From contig NC_081830.1 in the NCBI RefSeq assembly GCF_030867095.1, positions 38,440,781 through 38,504,780 of the forward strand: a DNA stretch of 64,000 nucleotides. Direction: 5' to 3'. Below the pieces are notes generated by a model. That model did not search any database and had not been told where the DNA came from. It saw only the letters and a list, made by a program, of their open reading frames with translations. The DNA is from Alligator mississippiensis (Eukaryota > Chordata > Crocodylia > Alligatoridae). Position numbers and translations under genes: made by a program. Within the stretch, counting starts at the first letter, position 1, and every line of letters begins with the position of its first letter. This document shows, piece by piece, positions 1 through 64,000 of the stretch.

Positions 1-109
1 TGCTGAACTTGACTGAAATGTACTGGACTAAGATAGGGCTCAGTACAATAAAGAGTTAATAACACCAACCTGCAATAAAGTGCTTTTTGCTAAAAGGTCT
101 CAAAGAAAG

Positions 110-300
110 CCAATGCTAGTGCTTTACAAAGGAAATAAATACCATAGACCCCACTCTACAGACTGGGAAACCGAGGCACAGGGACATAAGGTACCTTGCC
201 CAAGGTTGCTCATCAGGCCAGTAGCAGAGGTAGCAATAGGATCCGAGTCTCCTGAGTCCCCGGCTAGTGCTCTGTCCACTATACAACACTGCCTCCCATT
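110..300 (-). repeat. MIR-like SINE relic
   Basis: Read on the minus strand this matches the general MIR/CORE-SINE plan: on + it shows GGGAAACCGAGGCACAGGG, CCTTGCCCAAGG, a box of GGATCCGAGTCTCCTGAG and a terminal CTGTCCACTATACAACACTG. It is an ancient SINE and degenerate. Confidence 0.7.
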
Positions 301-2009
301 GTGAAATGGTCATAGTCCCACTGCAGCCAGGCCTACAAAGTGAAGCTAGATCTTATTAGTGATTATTAAAAAGCAAGGTCTGTCCCTGTTAAATAAGGGT
401 CCTTGGTCCTGTATGGACATGGTTACAGGATCAGGGCTTGCAGATGAGGGCTGAGGGCAGCAATAGTTGTGAACTGTGTTGTGGTTATTATCCATCTTAG
501 ACTGCACAGTCCATATTTAGTAATCAATTAGTGGTGTCTTTAGCATGAAATAGCTGTCCCATTTATGATCTAAATCGAATGCATATTTAGGCATCTTACA
601 TGCCAGAGTCACAGAGTCTGTTAGGGAACTTTGTTCTGCTTTGCTGGGATAACTTGAGCTTTCTTGATAAAACGATTTGCTGATGATAAATGTGGATTTT
701 CTCAGCAGAGACAAAGAGGCCCTTGAGTCTAAAGCGTAACCTAAAACATCACACTGCTGAAAAGAATTTCCTGATAATATTTTTAGCACCTGAAAAAAAA
801 ATAGCACCATTTTTCTCTCTTCTTTGCCTGTGGGGGATTTTAAAAGAGAAGATGAAATGTAATGCCCAGGGTGGGGTTTGAGCATTAACCTATTGGGCCC
901 CAGGTCCTGGTAAGAGCAATAGCAAGACACAGGCCCTAGAGAACCGAGGGAATACAGCTGGCAGAGATCAACGCCTGCGGCACTGAAGGGTAGAAGGCTT
1001 CCCCCCTTTCCTTACCGCAAGGAAAGGGGTAAGACCCTCGTGTTGGTTTCTTGGCAGCTGATGATCCTGGGAGAGTTCTGCAGTGTTTGAAAGGGACTCT
1101 GTGCAGTCAAAGTTTCTTGGGTGGTTGCTTTTTTTCCACGCCAGAAATTTGAAACCCTGACTAGTCTTTTCCAATTGTACCGAGAGTCAGTGACAGAGAG
1201 AAGGGGAGGGACCTGACAAACAGCTTCCATTCAGGCCTCTTTCATCCCAAACTCTCTCTCTCCCCCTGGACCAATAACAGAGAGAGGTTTCCAAGGATGC
1301 AGAGTTTAGGGGCTTAACAGAAAGTCCTTGGTTCTCCTCATCCCCTGCAGTGCAAGCACCAGCACAAGGGAAGGAGGTGGCAAGAAATTTGGAGGGAGCA
1401 GTGTGTGCTGTGCCTCAACCTGAAAATGGGTTACCGGGTCCTGATCCTCCTTTTGGTGGTACACATGCAACTCACTACTGAAGCCTGTGGCAGCTGCCTG
1501 CTTGCAACAGACTGGCTAGCTGTGCAACTGCAGGGGAAACAGGATGGAAGTTGCAGGAATGTGCCTTGTCACTGGCAGGCTGTAGGACCTTAGGCAACTC
1601 TTACTGCCTCTCCTTCCCCAACCACCCTTTGGTGCTTCTAGAGTGGAACCTAGACCTGTCCCTCACTACACTTGCGTGCAGCACCCAGCACAGCAAGCTG
1701 CGATCTTGGAGCAGCTGTAGTAATGCAAAGTAGCACTGTAGTAATGCAAACAATGAGTACCCCTGTTGTGGGGCAGAGCTGCAGCTCCTGGGCGTGCACT
1801 GTGCAACAAGGACAAGGAGCCAACTATTGAGGGTGTCGCTGCAGGGACATTTAAGGCCATTGCAGGTCATGAAGGCACCTGCCAAACTGTCAGATAGCAA
1901 TCCACCTGGGGACTTGCTGTGCACACACCAGATCTGACCTGCCTTATGAGCACAGCCATATATACTGGCAATCCTACATCCCTCCCTACCCTGTATTTTA
2001 GGAGTAGAG
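301..2009. other. Intergenic, no convincing gene or repeat
   Basis: I see no recognisable coding region. A short ATG-started ORF at 1426 begins with a hydrophobic stretch (see findings) but cannot be tied to a gene. A small local duplication of TAGTAATGCAAA occurs near 1720-1750. Confidence 0.4.
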
Positions 2010-2085
2010 AGAGAGGTGGTTAGCCATGTTAGTCTGAAGTCAGGCAGAAGGCAGAGCAGGGTGGCTCAGATGTTTCCTGTTCCCA
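2010..2085 (-). repeat. Fragment of a dispersed reptilian repeat
   Basis: GGTTAGCCATGTTAGTCTGA is the reverse-strand form of the terminal motif found at 7177-7200 (TTAGACCGACACAGCTACAA). This shows two fragments of one dispersed family in this window. The class is uncertain. Confidence 0.4.
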
Positions 2086-2159
2086 GAACTTTAGACAGGC
2101 ACTACCTAAGGAGCATTATCACTGCTAGATAGGAACAGGTGTGCTGTGGCTAGGCACTG

Positions 2160-2495
2160 GCCAGGGGGCCCAGGAGATCCAGCCTCAGGTCCTGGGCCAG
2201 CTTGTGTGACCTTGAGTAAGTCACAAAGGCCCGGCTTGTGCAATATGCTTAGCAGCAATTTGTGAGCAGTAAGTACGGTGGGTACTAACCCCTTTTGAGG
2301 AGCCAGCCATTTCATTTGGGTCTGTAAGTGGAAGCAAAGCACCCCTGTAAACCTGACCCATCGTCTGGCTAAACCACAGCTCCCCTAGCTGTATCACAGG
2401 GAAAATAGGCCTTCCTTCTCTTGCCCTCAGTCTGGCTGTGCTATTTAAATCCTGAGCTCTTTGGGGCAGAGGCTGGCTCATACTGGGGGATGGGG
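2160..2495 (+). repeat. MIR/CORE-SINE-like relic
   Basis: The fragment contains TGTGTGACCTTGAGTAAGTC (MIR core, sense orientation) and, further on, CTGAGCTCTTTGGGGCAGAG, the common 3' segment of amniote CORE-SINE-like repeats. It is diverged and may be two adjacent fragments. Confidence 0.5.
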
Positions 2496-3284
2496 GGGCG
2501 GAAATCTGGCCAGGGCTGCTGGGTTCTCCCATAACCCAGACAATAACTCAGGAATGTGAGCTAAGGCAGTGGAGAGGCTTGCTGAGGCATTACTGCAGCC
2601 ACGTTCCTGTTATCCCTCATGCATAATTCCTCCCATCATGCCTCCCGGAGACCAGCCAGACATTCCTATATGAGCGGCATGGGTGAGCATCAGATAAAGT
2701 AGCCTCGAGCTGCTTTCCTTTGTGCACTGTCAGCTCCTCATCCTGCATTATTGTGGCACTCAGGGTGCCATTCCTTTGGCACATCCGCATTCCTGTGGGC
2801 TCTACTGTGGCTATGCCCAGGCCGCTGCCATGGTTGCACCCAGTGCTTACCTCCAGCAGACCTCTCTAAACTGTTACGTGCACAGAAACAGTGGGTATTT
2901 GCTGCCTCATCAGTCTCTCAACAGTTGTTCTTTGAGGATCCACTCATCATATCCTGGCACAGCTGCCATGCACCGGCCGAATGAATTACCCATTGTCTTG
3001 AACTGTAAATTCTTCTGGGTCGGCAGCACATCCTCGTTTGTATAACACAGTGGAAGCCACAATCCTGTCTGGGCCATCAGAGGCTATTCTGTGCAAAGGT
3101 TTCAGCTGTTCTGACTGATGGAAGCTCCATGAGATAATTCTAGCTCTTCATGATCAAAGGAAGAATCATTCCACTGCCCAATCCTACCCAGCACATGGTG
3201 TGGAGAGAGGCTCCATGGCACAGAAAGCAGGATGCAACCAGAGGCCTGTAAGTTCCCAACTCCTTGTTTAAGAGTTTTAGCAGA

Positions 3285-3525
3285 CACTGACTGTGCAGTA
3301 GCAGAAAAATACTGCGCAGTAGCGTGTCACAGCACGGACAGTGCTAATACGCTGCTGTGCAGTATTATTAGACTACTACACAGTAGCATCACCTAAAAGA
3401 CATTCACTGGCGCTACTGCACAGTAACTCCAGTTACTGTGCGTTTATTTAGTACTTTCTAATACAAATACTAAATAAATGTGCAATAATGACTGCGCAGT
3501 AGCGTCCTGTGTAGACGCACACAGT
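3285..3525. repeat. Fold-back element built from ACTGCGCAGT palindromes
   Basis: The self-complementary decamer ACTGCGCAGT and one- or two-base variants recur at about 3290, 3311, 3354, 3374, 3415, 3433 and 3491. Two arms, 3411-3453 and 3468-3504, are imperfect inverted copies; the inner 11 bp (TTTATTTAGTA, 3443-3453, and TACTAAATAAA, 3468-3478) are perfect. This looks like a MITE or fold-back transposon. No ORF. Confidence 0.6.
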
Positions 3526-3619
3526 GGGATGTCCAGGCAGCATGAAGTCACATGGAGCATTTGTAAGGCAAAGGGAAAGAGAAGGAAACCAACAGCCAAT
3601 GGAGTGCATCTGCAGACAA

Positions 3620-3790
3620 TCCTACATGCATGAATGCCCACATTCACATACATGCACATACGCTTGCAGGGAAAACCTGTGTGTGTTCACAGGAAGAATG
3701 CATATGTGAATGCACACAAAGGTACAAGGACAGCACTCACATACACAAGTTCTCACCTGTGTCCACGCATGCTTTTCCACACACACTGGG
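3620..3790. repeat. Degenerate CA/CACATGCA-rich tract
   Basis: Interrupted CACA/CATG repeats (CACATTCACATACATGCACA and similar) alternate with unique sequence. It is a decayed microsatellite. Confidence 0.45.
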
Positions 3791-3869
3791 GGGGGCTCCA
3801 AAGAGGGCAGTTCTGCATGGGATATTTCCTAGGCAACCCAGTTAGAAAGCCTGAAGTAAAAGGGTGAGA

Positions 3870-4899
3870 CAGTACCAACCTTTAAAATTCAGCTTGAAAT
3901 GTGTTTTTATTTGGCCCCGCCAGTTTGTTCACATCCAGTATTGTGTTCTCAGGCTTTTGCAGGGCTGGTCACAAAAGAGTTAAACAAAGGCCTTGGAGGT
4001 TTCTGTGTGTCACATTTCTTTCCAAAAAAAAAAGTTGTTTATAAAGAAAAAAAATGCTTCCTGCAGGGACTCCCTGTTAAGTTGTGAGAATCTGTCCTCA
4101 GTTCAGCCTCTCAAAATATATTTTTGCCTCTTTAACCTTTTCGCTCCCAGACTGGCCTGCAGGCAAGCTGGTTTCTCCTCATGTTCCTGCATTTCCCATT
4201 GTGATTCTCCAGATGCTGCTGCCTGGGAGAGCTGAGACCAACTCTAACCTCCCAACATTGTCTGTGCCAGTGAGTGCTTATCCCCATGCTGGAGACTTGG
4301 GGATGGCATGGGCAGGAAACCCCTCAGCTTGCTGCAGCAGCTTCCTTGCAGGATACTTATCCTAGAAGCCCCTTGCTCCTGAGCTTTCCAGGAAATCAGG
4401 GGTGTGAGTGCTGACCTTGGCATTTGAATCCTGCGCCATGCAATCTCTCCTACCCTGCAGTCTCTTCCAATCTGTGAGAATCCATGACTTTACCAATGAG
4501 CAGGATAGTAGGGCTCAGACAGAGCCAGGTTTGGGGATCTGTATTTGCAGGCTCACGGGCTTGCTCCTTATAAGGCCCGGCAAGCTTTGCAAGTTAAGGG
4601 CCAGCTCAATCTCCCTCTCTAGCAGCGGGTAAAACAGCTCCTTGCCAGCCCACCTCTCACAGCAGCAGAACCAGTGGCAGTGACAATGCCAGGTCTGGTC
4701 TCCTCTGAGAAACAGCTTGCTGAGGGATGCTCAGATCTCAGGGCTGGCTCCAGACTGTATATACTATAGCAAGGGACTCTGAGGCTAAGTCCATAACCAT
4801 ACCTACATACTTGGGTAAAGCCAGCATCTGGAATAGCCCATTGAGAAGCTGTTGTATGAGCATTTTGATGCCTAAGACTTCCATTCCCAATTGGCCCCT
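3870..4899. other. Intergenic, nothing recognised
   Basis: Short A runs (4023-4032) and no supported gene. ORFs here are short and lack family motifs. Confidence 0.4.
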
Positions 4900-5400
4900 G
4901 GATGCTGGTGTGGAGGTAGTAGCCAAAGCAATAATTGGGAGGGTGGGGGGGGTGTAATTCTTGGACCCTAGTTTGCTCCCCTTTGGTGCGGGCAAACCCT
5001 ACTTCCCCCTTCCAAAGGCAGAGGAAACTCCCTGCATTCTTTGGGATGGGGCTTGGTTAGAGAACAGCCCAGGCAACTGTGGGTTTTCCAGCATAGGCAG
5101 TGTATAGTGGGGGTGCGGGAGGGCATGTGCCCCCCAGCCCGAAATTGGCCCTCACCGGGAGGGGAGTGCCTCCCCCCCTTCCCCCCCCCAAGTGCCAGCA
5201 GCACTTCCAGTTTTCTGACAGTGCTTCCAGGATTGGCAATCAGCCACTGGGGGACCGCCCCCTCCCCTGTTGGCAATGGCACTGGTGCCCCCCCAGACCA
5301 GTCACCCATGTTTTCCGGGCTGCAGGGCTTTTCCCAGGCTGCTGTATGAATGGGTGCTCTCTGCTTGGTGTTACTGCTGGGCCCAGCCCAATCCATTCCT
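4900..5400. repeat. GC-rich block with GGGCATGTGCCCCCC motif
   Basis: G runs and C runs (about 4939-4950 and 5173-5190) surround the motif GGGCATGTGCCCCCC at 5121-5135. The same G-run/CAYRTG/C-run motif occurs in the repeat blocks at 11718, 41702 and 42603. Probably part of a dispersed crocodilian repeat family; boundaries cannot be set. Confidence 0.4.
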
Positions 5401-5407
5401 CTGCTCA

Positions 5408-6895
5408 TTTTTTTTTTTTTAATAAAATATATTTCTATATATAGTTATATATATACATCCTCTATCATAAACTTTCCATCACACATCTTAAACCACATTA
5501 AGAAGACCATGATTCCTGTTACAATAGATACACCCACTCCCCTGCACCCCTGCACACCGATCCTCCACCCTATCCTAACCCAAACACGGTCCCTTAGTCC
5601 AAGCCCCAATTGAGGGTTTACATTCTCAGTTCATTCAGGGTCCTTGTCGCTGTCGCTGTCACTTCCGCTGCTGCTAATCCTGTTGTAGTTCTTCTCGCTG
5701 CCTCCAGGTCCAGTTGCATCTCTGTCCTCTTTGTTCTCCTTGTCCACTTCCCCTCCTGGGGGGTCTTTGAACAACCTGTGCCATGTGTTGCTTTTCCAGA
5801 TGATGTTGGCTGCTTCTTCTCCATCCTCATTCACCAGTTTCCAATGGTAGAACTGAAATTCGCTCAGAAGCATTCGAACAGTCTGTTTCCTTGAGCTCAG
5901 ACTGCCTGTATAACAGGAGGTTCCTGCATTGCCACAGGGCATTTCTGACACAGGACACAAACTGGTTGAAATGCATTGTCTGGGACCCCTGCTGCTCTGT
6001 CAGGTGTCCGTACAGTGCCACCTCGCTTGTCATCAACTTGACTCCTGTCACTCCTTCAAGGAACCAGCGTACCTTTTTCCACATGCCCTTGGCATACGGG
6101 CAGTGCCATAGGAGGTGCTCAGTGGTCTCTGCTTCATCTTGGCAGGTTTTCCTGTGGCAATTGAGTCAAAACCCTTGTCCATCCCTGTACCTCCACACCC
6201 TCACTGGGAGTACTCAGTGCACTATTAACCAGCTCAAGTCCCTGTGGTCCTTGCAGAGGTCCTTGTGAAAGATTTGGTTCCAGATGGCTTGGCAGTCCTC
6301 ATGGGGGATCATCTCCATGGTTGATAGCCTGTCTCTGTCTCTGACTGCGTTCTGTATCTTTTTGTGATTGGACATAGTCGCTGGGCTTTCCTTCTGTAGC
6401 CCATACTCGCTCTTGTTCAGGACCCTATAGAACCAGGGCTGCTCCATGGTCCACAGTCTCCCATTGGTTGGTGCATACAACCCTCACCGTCTCAGAAGGT
6501 GACCTGCAAAAAATTTGACTAGACAGGCTGTTTTGGTCTCTGGCCCAGTTGCCAGCTTGCATATCTGGCTCATGGGGGAATGGAGGAAGACCAGTGAGGT
6601 GTACAGAAGCACTGGTAGCAACACCATCTTTATGAGTGCCACATGCCCACCCATGGAAAGGTGTCACCCATGCCACATACTCAACCTCTACTTCACCTTG
6701 GCCTCCTTCTTCTCCCAGGCCTTCCTTCCACTCAGCTCTGGGTCAAATTCCACCCCAAGGATCTTGACCCCCTCGCAGGGGACTGAGACTCCCAGGGACT
6801 CCAGGTCCCCAAGCTTGCCTATGGCAGGCAGGTGCTTTTGCTCACAATGAGCTGGTTCGCCTATGGCAGGCAGGTGCTTTTGCTCACATTGCCCC
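5408..6895 (-). mobile_element. Tx1-like (L1-superfamily) LINE fragment, 3' end with poly(A)
   Basis: Minus-strand translation in several broken frames gives the C-terminal part of a non-LTR reverse-transcriptase protein. It includes GVKILGVEFDPE (about 6730-6770) and a zinc-binding zf-RVT module around 6080-6170, with the pattern C-x4-C..ETTEHLLWHCPYAKGMW. The 3' end on the minus strand is an A run (T run at 5408-5420 on +), typical of L1-superfamily elements and unlike CR1. It is 5' truncated near 6895 and not functional. A 30-bp in-element duplication lies at 6817-6846 and 6859-6888. Confidence 0.6.
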
Positions 6896-7064
6896 CACTG
6901 CCACTTCATAAATCTGTGTCCACTCATGCCACACTGCACGCCTCTTGCTGTACCCACAAACAAAGAGGCTGTCCCAGGGAGCCTCCAGCCAAGCCTCAGC
7001 AGTGTCTCTTCCTTTTGGGGGACACCCCATCGAGCCCACTGCACGTGCCCTGCACACACCCCTG

Positions 7065-7206
7065 TGTGATGAAGGGTATTTATACCCGAAAGCTTGCAAA
7101 GAAGAATATTTCCAACTCTTTGAGCGGGTCTAATAGAAGTATCAGATTTACCCAAAGAACCTTGTCTGCCGGTGTCCTTAGACCGACACAGCTACAACCT
7201 ATGCCC
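7065..7206 (+). repeat. Dispersed reptilian repeat, class uncertain
   Basis: Contains GATGAAGGGTATTTATACCC, CGAAAGCTTGCAAAG, AACCTTGTCTGCC and the end motif TTAGACCGACACAGCTACAA. I recognise this layout (AAGGG.ATTT..ACCCGAAAGCTT ... CTTAGACC.ACACGGCTAC) as a common dispersed sequence in reptile genomes but cannot assign its class. It sits about 200 bp upstream of the SNED1 promoter. Confidence 0.5.
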
Positions 7207-7207
7207 C

Positions 7208-7280
7208 TGTGAACACACAGGCATGTGTACACGCACATGCACACCCAGGCACGCACGAACACACAAACCCTGCATACAAG
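7208..7280. repeat. Interrupted CA-rich microsatellite
   Basis: ACACACAGGCATG, ACACGCACATGCACACCC and CACGCACGAACACACAAAC form a decayed CA/CG dinucleotide tract, upstream of the promoter. Confidence 0.5.
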
Positions 7281-7445
7281 TCCCAATCCCGGCTGTCTCT
7301 GCCTCTTTAAGAATGCCATTTGATTTGCATAGCCACGCCTCCAAACTTTCTGAGTAGGCTCCCAAGGACCCGCCCTTAAGCTGGGCCTTGATTGGCTAGC
7401 CAGATCTGAATATTTAAATCTGCCAAGGGAGGAGCTTGCTCTGTG

Positions 7446-63805
<56,360 letters not shown>

Positions 63806-64000
63806 GTAAGTAGTGGAGATAGGGCCTGCATCCAATTCCCCAGATGCAGGTCAAATTGCTGAGGGTGATCTCATTGTGTGGCCATTCCTGCTGAGAGCCA
63901 ATGCATCACATTCAGGGCACCGCTGGATAAACAGTGGCTCATTTCTCCAGCTGGAGAGGAAAGTGGCTCAGAAGCTGCCATCACCAGGTGTCAATTTGAA

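Noticed and set aside
4968-5408. 146-codon minus-strand ORF
   Set aside because: Falls in the GC-rich repeat block; low-complexity composition and no domain.

Overview
This is a reptilian, most likely crocodilian, nuclear genomic window. It carries many CR1 non-LTR retrotransposons, including two long copies of one subfamily whose 3' tails read ATCTATGAATCTATGA, together with MIR-like SINE remnants and hAT-type and fold-back DNA elements. There are no prokaryotic operons. The species is inferred from repeat character and was not tested.

The only host gene I can support is the 5' part of SNED1 (sushi, nidogen and EGF-like domains 1) on the + strand. A promoter/leader region (about 7.33-7.90 kb) leads into a signal-peptide exon (7903-8106). 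A very long intron 1 (8107-50447, about 42 kb) follows. Three exons at 50.4-54.2 kb encode the NIDO domain, and six phase-1/1 EGF-type exons lie at 56.3-63.8 kb. All nine internal splice junctions keep one reading frame of 502 codons, and the gene runs off the right edge. Its product would be a secreted extracellular-matrix glycoprotein.

The left 7.3 kb is intergenic and repeat-rich: a MIR relic, a fold-back element built from ACTGCGCAGT palindromes, a C-rich block and a minus-strand Tx1-like LINE with a poly(A) end. Intron 1 holds most of the interesting material: a 786-bp TIR-bounded hAT-like element carrying a C-rich minisatellite (11.6-12.3 kb), several small hAT/MITE elements, three long CR1 copies (29.6-32.2, 35.8-38.5 and 43.1-46.1 kb), a CR1 tail (47.9 kb), and a pair of adjacent large inverted repeats (41.6-42.6 kb).

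The two most notable observations are these. (1) A spliced 122-codon fragment of the L-type calcium channel gene CACNA1C (repeat I, S2-S5) is fused directly to a 5'-truncated CR1 in the same orientation at 29573/29574, the geometry expected from template switching during CR1 reverse transcription. (2) A ~296-bp duplication has one copy interrupted by a 2.7-kb CR1 (35759-38450), while the other copy (39490-39785) preserves the empty target site. The window also shows a possible extra EGF exon in SNED1 and a (CTGTG)11 array just upstream of SNED1 exon 5. All comparisons were made by eye. Identities and boundaries are approximate unless a position is given explicitly.
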